This document shows positions 9,581 to 23,836 of a DNA stretch of 64,000 nt, one piece after another. Under the pieces are notes generated by a model. It saw nothing but the letters and a program-made list of their open reading frames with translations. It was not told where the DNA came from and made no database searches. The DNA lies in contig OZ024742.1 of the NCBI GenBank assembly GCA_964016885.1, positions 690,736 through 754,735 on the forward strand, written 5' to 3'. Both the position numbers and the translations under genes were made by a program. Every line of letters starts with the position of its first letter. Position 1 is the first letter of the stretch. The stretch comes from Eledone cirrhosa (Eukaryota; Mollusca; Cephalopoda; Octopoda; Eledonidae).

Positions 9581-9836
9581 TCATTAAGTTACCAAAGTTA
9601 GGTTGCACCACCCATTTTATGGCAGCACTTTTTTGTCTGCCAGGCACTGGGTGAATGAATTGCAGACCTGGAAGCATGAGCTGCGCCAGCAGTGACAATT
9701 GTAGTTTCGCCTATGGATATTATCTCTGCAAAAAAGTGTTGAAATTTATTGTTTCACAGTACTTGCGCAACACGCGCGTAGACGATGCCAGCCGAACAAC
9801 AGAGCTGCGATGGAGTTGTTCTGCATGGTTGTCTGT

Positions 9837-10258
9837 GTGTTTTCTAAATTTAAGACAGTAGGGAGGGTTGTGATATGAGGGAGAGTTAGCTGTTGTTTCT
9901 AGCAGGTTTAGTGACCTCATAGAGGATATGTGTTTTCTAAATTTAAGACAGTAGGGAGTGGTGTGATATGGGGGAGAGTTAGCTGCTGTTTCTAGCAGAT
10001 TTAGTGACTTCATAGAAGATATGTTTTCTAAATTTAAGACAGTAGGGAGGGGTGTGATATGGGGGAGAGTTAGCTGCTGTTTCTAGCAGGTTTAGTAACC
10101 TCATAGAGGATATATGTTTTCTAAATTTAAGACAGTAGGGAGTGGTGTGGGGAGGGGTGTGTTATGGGGGAGAGTTAGCTGCTGTTTCTAGCAGGTTTAG
10201 TAACCTCATAGAGGATATGTGTTTTCTAAATTTAAGACAGTTGGGAGTGGTGTGGACG
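9837..10258. repeat. 93-bp minisatellite inside the Helitron
   Basis: About 4.5 copies of a 91-105-bp unit starting GTGTTTTCTAAATTTAAGAC and containing GAGAGTTAGCTGCTGTTTC and AGCAGGTTTAGTAACCTCAT. One copy carries a 12-bp insertion (GGAGTGGTGTGG-like, near 10141-10152). Helitrons with internal minisatellites are common in molluscs. Confidence 0.9.
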
Positions 10259-10545
10259 GACAGTATCACCATCAAGCTTGGAAAGAGAAAGTAGCAGAAA
10301 GTATGAAGTTGTATAGATTTTGAATGGTAGTAGAAAGAGTTCAGCAGTTTAAATGAGAGAGAAAAATCGTAAAATATTGAGTTTTATCTATTTTTTTCGT
10401 AATTGTGGGTGAAATTGAAAAAATTATCTGCGTCAAGACGCAATCAAAGCTATTTTGAATACTGAATTGTAAATTTCAATTGAAGAAATTCTATATCGTA
10501 GATTTCTATAACGAAGGAGCATGACCACACACTGAGCTTTATAGA

Positions 10546-10665
10546 TTATGATTAACATTGCACATCCATTGGAGTATGTTGACTTTGTTTCTCCACATCC
10601 TTCACATATCCTCTGCATTCACTGCCCACATCTCACTAACATCACACATCATACAGATCACCATT
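10546..10665 (-). pseudogene. LINE reverse-transcriptase relic, upstream half
   Basis: The minus strand reads SEMWAVNAEDM, a stop, then RMWRNKVNILQWMCNVNH. This matches SETWALCAEDIRRLERNEACMLRWMCNSN of the LINE at 3602-4735. Upstream, LYDV aligns after a frameshift. It stops exactly at the Helitron 5' end and resumes at 9551. Confidence 0.78.
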
Positions 10666-10942
10666 CTAACTATTACATTTTAATAATTACTAAATTGTGC
10701 TTTAATAAACTAAGGTTTATGTGAATAAATTCTAATGTTTACTAAACTGTGGTTCATTAGATTACGGTTTAGTAAACTATGGTTTACTAAATTAAACAAA
10801 AAAGAAACCAAATGTTAAATGAAGAGAGAATAGCGAAAACAAAAGAAATACAAGACTGTCCCAAATAAATGGTGGTTAGTGTAAATAAGATAAATTTAGA
10901 GCTTTCTGTTCTACTAAGTCAGGATTAATGATATTAACTTAC
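10666..10942. other. Intron with short AT-rich tandem motif
   Basis: At 10684-10795 the motif GGTTTAGTAAACTATGGTTT and variants recur about five times, partly as palindromes. The rest is unremarkable AT-rich intron up to the donor at 10937-10942. Confidence 0.55.
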
Positions 10943-11005
10943 CTCTCTAAACTGTTCAATAATTTATTACCCAAATTACTACAGCATGTCCTTTGTAAAT
11001 CTGAC
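10943..11005 (-). CDS. MYO9: Candidate 63-bp myosin-IX loop-2 exon
   Basis: A strong acceptor (TTTCTATATTTTCAG ending at 11006) and a strong donor (GAG|GTAAGTT at 10942-10936) bracket 63 bp. Of the three frames, the one open through the exon starts after one base and reads SDLQRTCCSNLGNKLLNSLE, leaving AG. That gives an AGG split codon with the upstream exon 25735-25813 and an AGA split codon with 8264-8627, so phase 2 agrees on both sides. No domain is recognised. The match of signals and phases is the main evidence; transcript data would settle it. Confidence 0.6.
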
Positions 11006-11299
11006 CTGAAAATATAGAAATTATTCCTGAGCTGTGTCAAGGACATGACGACCTCCCTAGTGTTTGGTGATCTACACAACAAATACACCCAGTGCCCTCT
11101 CACTGACCACTTTACTGCATAACTGACAATATAAATGGGCTATCTACCTTGTCTACAGTCAACAAGGACATCAAATTTAACTTTCAAACCATTGATATAT
11201 AGTGAGGAACCTTCATAAAACTATACAATATGATAATAGAGAGTAGGTTGGAAAGAGACAGTGGTAACAAATATGAAACTATGCCATGTGTATTTGTAT

Positions 11300-11301
<2 letters not shown>
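11006..11301 (-). other. Intron sequence, no recognisable element
   Basis: Contains the pyrimidine tract of the acceptor at 11006-11025. Nothing else supported. Confidence 0.5.
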
Positions 11302-11330
<29 letters not shown>

Positions 11331-11331
11331 A
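11302..11331. repeat. (TA)n microsatellite
   Basis: About 14 TA units, 77 bp left of the foldback element. Confidence 0.95.
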
Positions 11332-11408
11332 CGAAGGAAATGTGGTAAGGAACCAGGTGGACCATAACGCACCAAAGTACTCAATACTTGAGGTAGTAGA
11401 GTGGATAA

Positions 11409-12340
11409 TAGGAACCAGTAAGACCCCGACAGCTGAGCTCAAGCCGTTTCGACGGCTAATTCTGGACTAAATGAAAATTTATCCTGGTATTTAAATAGCC
11501 GATCTTCTCAAGGGGTAATTCGATATATGGTCAAAGTGATTGTCAAAAATCAGTAGTAATTCTGTGGTTGCAAATTAGTAGGGGAGATGGTGGCTAAACC
11601 TGCCAGTAGGAGAAAGAGGGGAGGGGTGGAGTAGCCCCAATCAAGCGTTTGTAGTGCCAGCTACAGCTGGGCATGAGGTCAAAGAAGATACAGGGGAGGG
11701 GGAGGGGGAGGAGTCGGAACGGTAGGTAGAACAATGGGGGGGGGGGGGGGGTAGAAATATATAGGAAGGAAAAATACTGAGAGTGAAGAAAAGCAAATAA
11801 GTGTAAAGAAAAACAAATGAGTGTAAAGAAAAAAGTAAAGTAAATTAAATTCTACGACCTAGGTCTCAGGCTATTGTTAGTCTAGAATAAATAAATAAAT
11901 AAAGAAAGAAAGAAGTAAAGAAAGAAATAAAGAAATAACGAAATAAGTAAAAGAACTAGGTGGGACGGAATAGGCGAGGACCCTTTTAAGAGGTATAAGT
12001 ACGTAAATGATACGGTGACGGGTCAACAAAAGGGGCCAAAATACTAAAGAGACTACCCCTGTATCTTCTTTGACCTCATGCCCAGCTGTAGCTGGCACTA
12101 CAAACGCTTGATTGGGGCTACTCCACCCCCTCCCCTCTTTCTCCTACTGGCATGTTTAGCCACCATCTCCCCTACTAATTTGCAACCACAGAATTACTAC
12201 TGATTTTTGACAATCACTTTGACCATATATCGAATTACCCCTTGAGAAGATCGGCTATTTAAATACCAGGATAAATTTTCATTTAGTCCAGAATTAGCCG
12301 TCGAAACGGCTTGAGCTCAGCTGTCGGGGTCTTACTGGTT

Positions 12341-12344
<4 letters not shown>
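11409..12344. mobile_element. Foldback element with 287-bp inverted repeats
   Basis: 11411-11697 is almost identical to the complement of 12056-12342. Both arms are 287 bp and differ by a few substitutions and a one-base G-run difference. The termini are GGAACCAGTAAGACCCC, flanked by TA on both sides (11409-11410 and 12343-12344). The 358-bp interior is purine-rich with a G15-16 run near 11737-11751, GTGTAAAGAAAA repeats and (AAAT)n/(AAAG)n. No coding. The TA flanks point to a Tc1/mariner-like or related TA-targeting source, which is inference. High arm identity implies recent movement or ongoing homogenisation. Confidence 0.88.

Positions 12345-12375
<31 letters not shown>
12343..12375. repeat. 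(TA)n microsatellite at the foldback's right edge
   Basis: About 16 TA units immediately following the right arm, possibly the insertion target. Confidence 0.95.
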
Positions 12376-12378
<3 letters not shown>

Positions 12379-12504
12379 ACTCTTTAGTTGCAACAATAAG
12401 AAGTGTGCCAATCACAACGTCCTGGGGTTTAATCCTACTTCAATATATTATCACTAGTTATTGTATTAATGGAGAACTGTGTGGTAATTTAGTCTCAACA
12501 GGTA
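12376..12504. other. Intron sequence before the satellite
   Basis: Unique sequence; no exon signal seen. It ends in GGTAACCTAATATGTC, where the 20-bp array starts. Confidence 0.5.
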
Positions 12505-13980
12505 ACCTAATATGTCACAACCTACCCCACTATATCACAACCTACCCCACTATATCACAACCTACCCCCAAATATCACAACCTACCCCACTATATCACAA
12601 CCTACCCCACTATATCACAACCTACCCCACTATGTCACAACCTACCCCACTATGTCACAACCTACTCCACTATGTCACAACCTACCCCACTATGTCACAA
12701 CCTACCCCACAAGAACACAACCTACCCCACTATTTCACAACCTAAACCACTATATCACAACCAACCTCACTATATCACAACCTACTCCACTATATCACAA
12801 CCTACCCCACTATATCACAACCTACCCTACTATATCACAACCTACCCCACTATATCACAACCTACCCCACTATATCACAACCAACCTCACTATATCACAA
12901 CCAACTCCACTATGTCACAACCTACTCCACTATGTCACAACCTACCCCACTGTCACAACCTACCCCACTATATCACAACCTACCCCACTATGTCACAACC
13001 TACCCCACTATTTCACAACCTACCCCAGTACATCACAACCTACCCCACTATATCACAACCTACCCCACTATATCACAACCTACCCCACTATGTCACAACC
13101 TACCCCACTATGTCACAACCTACTCCACTATGTCACAACCTACCCCACTATGTCACAACCTACCCCACTATATCACAACCTACCCCACTATATCACAACC
13201 AACTCCACTATGTCACAACCTACTCCACTATGTCACAACCTACCCCACTGTCACAACCTACCCCACTATATCACAACCTACCCCACTATGTCACAACCTA
13301 CCCCACAAGAACACAACCTACCCCACTATTTCACAACCTACCCCAGTACATCACAACCTACCCCACTATATCACAACCTACCCCACTATATCACAACCTA
13401 CCCCACTATGTCACAACCTACCCCACTATGTCACAACCTACTCCACTATGTCACAACCTACCCCACTATATCACAACCTACCTCACTATATCACAACCTA
13501 CCCCACTATATCACAACCTACCCCACTATATCACAACCTACCCCACTATATCACAACCTACCCCACTATATCACAACCTACCCCACTATATCACAACCAA
13601 CCTCACTATATCACAACATACTCCACTATATCACAACCTACCCCACTATTTCACAACCTACCCCAGTACATCACAACCTACCCCACTATAACACAACCTA
13701 CTCCACTATATCACAACCTACCCCACTATAACAACCTACTCCACTATATCACAATCTACCCCAAGCATCACAACCTACCCCACTATTTCACAACCTACCC
13801 CACTATGTCACAACCTACCCCACTATGTCACAACCTACCCCACTATAACACAACCTACCCCACTATAACACAACCTACCCCACTATTTCACAACCTACCC
13901 CAGTACATCACTACCTACTCCACTATATCACAACCTATCCCACTATATCACAACCTACCCCACTGTCACAACCTACCCCA

Positions 13981-14540
13981 CTATTTCACAACCTACCCCA
14001 GTACATCACAACCTACTCCACTATATCACAACCTACCCCACCGTTACACAACCTACCCCAGTACATCACAACCTACCCCACTATATCACAACCTACTCCA
14101 GTACATCACAACCTACCCCAGTACATCACAACCTACCCCACTATTTCACAACCTACCCCACTATGTCACAACCTACCCCACTATAACACAACCTACCCCA
14201 GTACATCACAACCTACCCCACAATAACACAACCTACCCCACTATTTCACAACCTACCCCAGTACATCACAACCTACCCCAGTACATCACAACCTACTCCA
14301 CTATATCACAACCTACCCCACCGTTACACAACCTACCCCAGTACATCACAACCTACCCCACTATATCACAACCTACTCCAGTACATCACAACCTACCCCA
14401 GTACATCACAACCTACCCCACTATTTCACAACCTACCCCACTATGTCACAACCTACCCCACTATAACACAACCTACCCCAGTACATCACAACCTACCCCA
14501 CAATAACACAACCTACCCCACTATTTCACAACCTACCCCA
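13981..14540. repeat. 280-bp duplicated block in the 20-bp array
   Basis: The rare variant CCCCACCGTTACACAACC occurs at about 14038 and again 280 bp later, with the same order of variants around it. This is a 14-unit tandem duplication. Confidence 0.75.
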
Positions 14541-17500
14541 GTACATCACAACCTACCCCAGTACATCACAACCTACCCCACTATATCACAACCTACCCCA
14601 CTATGTCACAACCTACCCCAGTACATCACAACCTACCCCACTATATCACAACCTACCCCACTATATCACAACCTACCCCAGTACATCACTACCTACTCCA
14701 CTATATCACAACCTACCCCAGTACATTACAACCTACCCCAGTACATCACAACCTACCGCAGTATATCACAACCTACCCCACTATATCACAACCTACCCCA
14801 CTATAACACAACCTAACACACTATTTCACAACCTACCCCAGTACATCACAACCTACCCCAGTACATCACAACCTACCGCAGTATATCACAACCTACCCCA
14901 CTATAACACAACCTACTCCACTATATCACAACCTACCCCACATTTCACAACCTAACCCAGTACATCACAACCTACCCCAGTACATCACAACCTACCGCAG
15001 TATATCACAACCTACTCCACTATATCACAACCTACCCCACTATAACACAACCTACCCCACTATTTCACAACCTAACCCAGTACATCACAACCTACCCCAC
15101 TATATCACAACATATCCCACTATATCACAACCTACCCCACTGTCACAACCTACCCCACAATAACACAACCTACCCCACTATATCACAACCTACCACACTA
15201 TTACACAACCTACCCCAGTACATCACAACCTACCCCACTATATCACAACCTACTCCAGTACATCACAACCTACCCCAGTACATCACAACCTACCCCACTA
15301 TTTCACAACCTACCCCACCTATGTCACAACCTACCCCACTATATCACAACCTACCCCACAATAACACAACCTACTCCATTATTTAACAACCTACCCCAGT
15401 ACATCACAACCTACCCCAGTACATCACAACCTACCCCAGTACATCACAACCTACCCCAGTACATCACAACCTACCCCACTATATCACAACCGACCCCACT
15501 ATGTCACAACCTACCCCAGTACATCACAACCTACCCCACTATATCACAACCTACCCCACTATAACACAACCTAACACACTATTTCACAACCTACCCCAGT
15601 ACATCACAACCTACCCCAGTACATCACTACCTACTCCACTATATCACAACCTACCCCAGTACATTACAACCTACCCCACTATAACACAACCTAACACACT
15701 ATTTCACAACCTACCCCAGTACATCACTACCTACTCCACTATATCACAACCTACCCCAGTACATCACAACCTACCCCAGTACATCACAACCTACCGCAGT
15801 ATATCACAACCTACCCCACTATATCACAACCTACCCCACTATAACACAACCTACTCCATTATTTAACAACCTACCCCAGTATATCACAACCTACTCCACT
15901 ATATCACAACCTACCCCACTATAACACAACCTAACACACTATTTCACAACCTACCCCAGTACATCACAACCTACCCCAGTACATCACAACCTACCGCAGT
16001 ATATCACAACCTACCCCACTATATCACAACCTACCCCACTATATCACAACCTACCCCACTATATCACAACCTAACCCAGTACATCACAACCTACCCCAGT
16101 ACATCACAACCTACCCCAGTACATCACAACCTACCCCAGTACATCACAACCTACCCCAGTACATCACAACCTACCCCAGTACATCACAACCTACCCCAGT
16201 ATATCACAACCTACTCCACTATATCACAACCTACCCCACTATAACACAACCTACCCCACTATTTCACAACCTAACCCAGTACATCACAACCTACCCCACT
16301 ATATCACAACCTATCCCACTATATCACAACCTACCCCACTGTCACAACCTACCCCACAATAACACAACCTACCCCACTATATCACAACCTACTCCACTAT
16401 ATCACAACCTACCACACTATTACACAACCTACCCCAGTACATCACAACCTACCCCACTATATCACAACCTACTCCAGTACATCACAACCTACCCCAGTAC
16501 ATCACAACCTACCCCACTATTTCACAACCTACCCCACTATATCACAACCTACTCCAGTACATCACAACCTACCCCAGTACATCACAACCTACCCCACTAT
16601 ATCACAACCTACCCCACAATAACACAACCTACTCCATTATTTAACAACCTACCCCAGTACATCACAACCTACCCCAGTACATCACAACCTACCCCAGTAC
16701 ATCACAACCTACCCCAATACATCACAACCTACCCCACTACATCACAACCTACCCCACTATATCACAACCTACCCCACTATATCACAACCTACCCCACTAT
16801 GTCACAACCTACCCCAGTACATCACAACCTACTCCACTATTTCACAACCTACCCCACTATGTCACAACCTACCCCACTATATCACAACCTACCCCACAAT
16901 AACACAACCTACTCCATTATTTAACAACCTACCCCAGTACATCACAACCTACCCCACTATATCACAACCTACCCCACTATTTCACAACCTACCCCAGTAC
17001 ATCACAACCTACCCCACTACATCACAACCTACCCCACTATATCACAACCTACCCCACTATGTCACAACCTACACCAGTACATCACAACCTACTCCACTAT
17101 TTCACAACCTACCCCACTATGTCACAACCTACACCACTACATCACAACCTACTCCACTATTTCACAACCTACCCCACTATGTCACAACCTACCCCACTAT
17201 AACACAACCTTCCCCCACTATAACACAACCTAACACACTATTTCACAACCTACCCCAGTACATCACAACCTACCCCACTATATCACAACCTATCCCACTA
17301 TATCACAACCTACCCCACTGTCACAACCTACCCCAGTACATCACAACCTACCCCAATATGTCACAACCTACCCACTATAACACAACCTACCCCAGTACAT
17401 CACAACCTACCACACTATAACACAACCTACCCCACTATAACACAACCTAACACACTATTTCACAACCTACCCCAGTACATCACAACCTACCCCAGTACAT

Positions 17501-17690
17501 CACAACCTACCCCACTATATCACAACCTACCCCACTATAACACAACCTAACACACTATTTCACAACCTACCCCAGTACATCACAACCTACCCCAGTACAT
17601 CACAACCTACCGCAGTATATCACAACCTACCCCACTATAACACAACCTAACACACTATTTCACAACCTACCCCAGTAAATCACTACCTAC

Positions 17691-20600
17691 TCCACTATAT
17701 CACAACCTAACCCCACATTTCACAACCTAACCCAGTACATCACAACCTACCCCAGTACATCACAACCTACCCCAGTACATCACAACCTACCCCACTATAT
17801 CACAACCTACCCCACTATGTCACAACCTACCCCACTATGTCACAACCTACCCCACTATAACACAACCTATCCCACTATTTCACAACCTACCCCAGTACAT
17901 CAGTACCTACTCCACTATATCACAACCTACCCCACTATTTCACAACCTACCCCAGTACATCACAACCTACTCCACTATATCACAACCTACCCTACTATAT
18001 CACAACCTACCCCACTATTTCACAACCTACCCCAGTACATCACAACCTACTCCACTATATCACAACCTACCCTACTATATCACAACCTACCCCACTATAA
18101 CACAACCTACCCCACTATTTCACAACCTACCCCACTATATCACAACCTACTCCACTATATCACAACCTACCCCACTATAACACAACCTACCCCACTATAT
18201 CACAACCTACCCCAGTACATCACAACCTACTCCACTATGTCACAACCTACCCCACTATATCACAACCTACCCCACTATAACACAACCTACCCTACATTTC
18301 ACAACCTACCCAAGTACATCACTATCTACCCCACTATTTCACAACCTACTCCACTACATCACAACCTACCCCAGTACATCACAACCTACCCCACTATATC
18401 ACAACCTACCCCAGTACATCACAACCTACCCCAGTACATCACAACCTACTCCACTATATCACAACCTACCCCACTATTACACAACCTACCCCAGTACATC
18501 ACAACCTACCCCAGTACATCACAGCCTACCCCACTATATCACAACCTACCCCAGTACATCACAACCTACCCCACTTTTTCACAACCTACCCCAGTACATC
18601 ACAACCTACCCTACTATATCACAACCTACCCTACTATATCACAACCTACCACAGTACATCACAACCTACTCCACTATGTCACAACCTACCCCACTATGTC
18701 ACAACCTACCCCAGTACATCACAACCTACCCCACTATATCACAACCTACTCCACTATATCACAACCTACCCCACTATAACACAACCTACCCCACTATTTC
18801 ACAACCTAACCCAGTACATCACAACCTACCCCACTATATCACAACCTACCCCACTATATCACAACCTACCCCACTATGTCACAACCTACCCCAGTACATC
18901 ACAACCTACCCCAGTACATCACTACCTACTCCACTATTTCACAACCTACCCCAGTACATCACAACCTACCCCAGTACATCACAACCTACCGCAGTATATC
19001 ACAACCTACCCCACTATATCACAACTTACCCCACTATAACACAACCTAACACACTATTTCACAACCTACCCCAGTACATCACAACCTACCCCAGTACATC
19101 ACAACCTACCCCAGTACATCACTACCTACTCCACTATTTCACAACCTACCCCAGTACATCACAACCTACCCCAGTACATCACAACCTACCGCAGTATATC
19201 ACAACCTACCCCACTATATCACAACCTACCCCACTATAACACAACCTTCTCCACTATATCACAACCTACCCCACATTTCACAACCTAACCCAGTACATCA
19301 CAACCTACCCCAGTACATCACAACCTACCCCAGTATATCACAACCTACTCCACTATATCACAACCTACCCCACTATTTCACAACCTAACCCAGTACATCA
19401 CAACCTACCCCACTGTCACAACCTACCCCACTACATCACAACCTACCCCACTATATCACAACCTACCCCACTATATCACAACCTACTCCAGTACATCACA
19501 ACCTACCCCAGTACATCACAACCTACCCCACTATTTCACAACCTACCCCACAATAACACAACCTACTCCATTATTTAACAACCTACCCCAGTACATCACA
19601 ACCTACCCCAGTACATCACAACCTACCCCAGTACATCACAACCTACCCCAGTACATCACAACCTACCCCAAAACATCACAACCTACCCCACTACATCACA
19701 ACCTACCCCACTATATCACAACCTACCCCACTATATCACAACCTACCCCACTATGTCACAACCTACCCCAGTACATCACAACCTACTCCACTATTTCACA
19801 ACCTACCCCACTATGTCACAACCTACCCCACTATATCACAACCTACCCCACAATAACACAACCTACACCATTATTTAACAACCTACCCCAGTACATCACA
19901 ACCTACCCCAGTACATCACTACCTACTCCACTATATCACAACCTACCCCAGTACATCACAACCTACCCCAGTACATCACAACCTACCCCAGTACATCACA
20001 ACCTAACCCAGTACATCACAACCTACCCCAGTACATCACAACCTACCCCACTATTTCACAACCTACCCCACTATTTCACAACCTACCCCAGTACATCACA
20101 ACCTACCCCACTACATCACAACCTACCCCACTACATCACAACCTACCCCAGTACATCACAACCTACCCCACTATTTCACAACCTACCCCACTATGTCACA
20201 ACCTACACCAGTACATCACAACCTACCCCACTATAACACAACCTTCCCCCACTATATCACAACCTACCCCACTATGTCACAACCTACCCACTATAACACA
20301 ACCTACCCCAGTACATCACAACCTACCCCACTATTTCACAACCTACCCCACTATGTCACAACCTACACCAGTACATCACAACCTACCCCACTGTCACAAC
20401 CTACCCCACAATAACACAACCTACCCCACTATATCACAACCTACCCCACTATGTCACAACCTACCCACTATAACACAACCTACCCCAGTACATCACAACC
20501 TACCACACTATAACACAACCTACCCCACTATAACACAACCTAACACACTATTTCACAACCTACCCCAGTACATCACAACCTACCCCAGTACATCACAACC

Positions 20601-23600
20601 TACCGCAGTATATCACAACCTACCCCACTATATCACAACCTACCCCACTATAACACAACCTACCCCAGTACATCACAACCTACCCCAGTACATCACAACC
20701 TACCGCAGTATATCACAACCTACCCCACTATATCACAACCTACCCCACTATAACACAACCTACTCCACTATATCACAACCTAACCCCACATTTCACAACC
20801 TAACCCAGTACATCACAACCTACCCCAGTACATCACAACCTACCCCAGTACATCACAACCTACCCCACTATATCACAACCTACCCCACTATGTCACAACC
20901 TACCCCACTATGTCACAACCTACCCCACTATAACACAACCTATCCCACTATTTCACAACCTACCCCAGTACATCAGTACCTACTCCACTATATCACAACC
21001 TACCCCACTATTTCACAACCTACCCCAGTACATCACAACCTACTCCACTATATCACAACCTACCCTACTATATCACAACCTACCCCACTATTTCACAACC
21101 TACCCCAGTACATCACAACCTACTCCACTATATCACAACCTACCCTACTATATCACAACCTACCCCACTATAACACAACCTACCCCACTATTTCACAACC
21201 TACCCCACTATATCACAACCTACTCCACTATATCACAACCTACCCCACTATAACACAACCTACCCCACTATATCACAACCTACCCCAGTACATCACAACC
21301 TACTCCACTATGTCACAACCTACCCCACTATATCACAACCTACCCCACTATAACACAACCTACCCTACATTTCACAACCTACCCAAGTACATCACTATCT
21401 ACCCCACTATTTCACAACCTACTCCACTACATCACAACCTACCCCAGTACATCACAACCTACCCCACTATATCACAACCTACCCCAGTACATCACAACCT
21501 ACCCCAGTACATCACAACCTACTCCACTATATCACAACCTACCCCACTATTACACAACCTACCCCAGTACATCACAACCTACCCCAGTACATCACAGCCT
21601 ACCCCACTATATCACAACCTACCCCAGTACATCACAACCTACCCCACTTTTTCACAACCTACCCCAGTACATCACAACCTACCCTACTATATCACAACCT
21701 ACCCTACTATATCACAACCTACCACAGTACATCACAACCTACTCCACTATGTCACAACCTACCCCACTATGTCACAACCTACCCCAGTACATCACAACCT
21801 ACCCCACTATATCACAACCTACTCCACTATATCACAACCTACCCCACTATAACACAACCTACCCCACTATTTCACAACCTAACCCAGTACATCACAACCT
21901 ACCCCACTATATCACAACCTACCCCACTATATCACAACCTACCCCACTATGTCACAACCTACCCCAGTACATCACAACCTACCCCAGTACATCACTACCT
22001 ACTCCACTATTTCACAACCTACCCCAGTACATCACAACCTACCCCAGTACATCACAACCTACCGCAGTATATCACAACCTACCCCACTATATCACAACTT
22101 ACCCCACTATAACACAACCTAACACACTATTTCACAACCTACCCCAGTACATCACAACCTACCCCAGTACATCACAACCTACCCCAGTACATCACTACCT
22201 ACTCCACTATTTCACAACCTACCCCAGTACATCACAACCTACCCCAGTACATCACAACCTACCGCAGTATATCACAACCTACCCCACTATATCACAACCT
22301 ACCCCACTATAACACAACCTTCTCCACTATATCACAACCTACCCCACATTTCACAACCTAACCCAGTACATCACAACCTACCCCAGTACATCACAACCTA
22401 CCCCAGTATATCACAACCTACTCCACTATATCACAACCTACCCCACTATTTCACAACCTAACCCAGTACATCACAACCTACCCCACTGTCACAACCTACC
22501 CCACTACATCACAACCTACCCCACTATATCACAACCTACCCCACTATATCACAACCTACTCCAGTACATCACAACCTACCCCAGTACATCACAACCTACC
22601 CCACTATTTCACAACCTACCCCACAATAACACAACCTACTCCATTATTTAACAACCTACCCCAGTACATCACAACCTACCCCAGTACATCACAACCTACC
22701 CCAGTACATCACAACCTACCCCAGTACATCACAACCTACCCCAAAACATCACAACCTACCCCACTACATCACAACCTACCCCACTATATCACAACCTACC
22801 CCACTATATCACAACCTACCCCACTATGTCACAACCTACCCCAGTACATCACAACCTACTCCACTATTTCACAACCTACCCCACTATGTCACAACCTACC
22901 CCACTATATCACAACCTACCCCACAATAACACAACCTACACCATTATTTAACAACCTACCCCAGTACATCACAACCTACCCCAGTACATCACTACCTACT
23001 CCACTATATCACAACCTACCCCAGTACATCACAACCTACCCCAGTACATCACAACCTACCCCAGTACATCACAACCTAACCCAGTACATCACAACCTACC
23101 CCAGTACATCACAACCTACCCCACTATTTCACAACCTACCCCACTATTTCACAACCTACCCCAGTACATCACAACCTACCCCACTACATCACAACCTACC
23201 CCACTACATCACAACCTACCCCAGTACATCACAACCTACCCCACTATTTCACAACCTACCCCACTATGTCACAACCTACACCAGTACATCACAACCTACC
23301 CCACTATAACACAACCTTCCCCCACTATATCACAACCTACCCCACTATGTCACAACCTACCCACTATAACACAACCTACCCCAGTACATCACAACCTACC
23401 CCACTATTTCACAACCTACCCCACTATGTCACAACCTACACCAGTACATCACAACCTACCCCACTGTCACAACCTACCCCACAATAACACAACCTACCCC
23501 ACTATATCACAACCTACCCCACTATGTCACAACCTACCCACTATAACACAACCTACCCCAGTACATCACAACCTACCACACTATAACACAACCTACCCCA

Positions 23601-23836
23601 CTATAACACAACCTAACACACTATTTCACAACCTACCCCAGTACATCACAACCTACCCCAGTACATCACAACCTACCGCAGTATATCACAACCTACCCCA
23701 CTATATCACAACCTACCCCACTATAACACAACCTACCCCAGTACATCACAACCTACCCCAGTACATCACAACCTACCGCAGTATATCACAACCTACCCCA
23801 CTATATCACAACCTACCCCACTATAACACAACCTAC
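17691..23836. repeat. 3073-bp tandem higher-order repeat, two full copies
   Basis: The order of unit variants from 17691 to 20763 recurs at 20764-23836, so all rare variants (for example CATCAGTACC, CTTTTTCAC, CTTCCCCCAC) lie exactly 3073 bp apart. The copies look almost identical. A third, shortened copy follows. Confidence 0.92.

Larger units (their letters stand above)
9552..10545 (-). mobile_element. Non-autonomous Helitron, ~994 bp
   Basis: Read on the minus strand it begins TCTATAAAGCTCAG right after a host A and ends with a GC-rich hairpin, eight bases, and CTAG right before a host T. These are the canonical Helitron ends (5' TC, 3' hairpin plus CTRR, insertion between A and T, no target duplication). 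Removing the interval brings two neighbouring parts of one LINE relic back into contact in the same reading frame, which confirms both ends. No Rep/helicase is encoded. The middle holds a 93-bp tandem array. Confidence 0.82.

Noticed and set aside
9655..9861. Plus-strand open frame MNCRPGSMSCASSDNCSF... as a small cysteine-rich protein
   Set aside because: It lies within the Helitron, runs into the internal minisatellite and shows no signal peptide or splice context.
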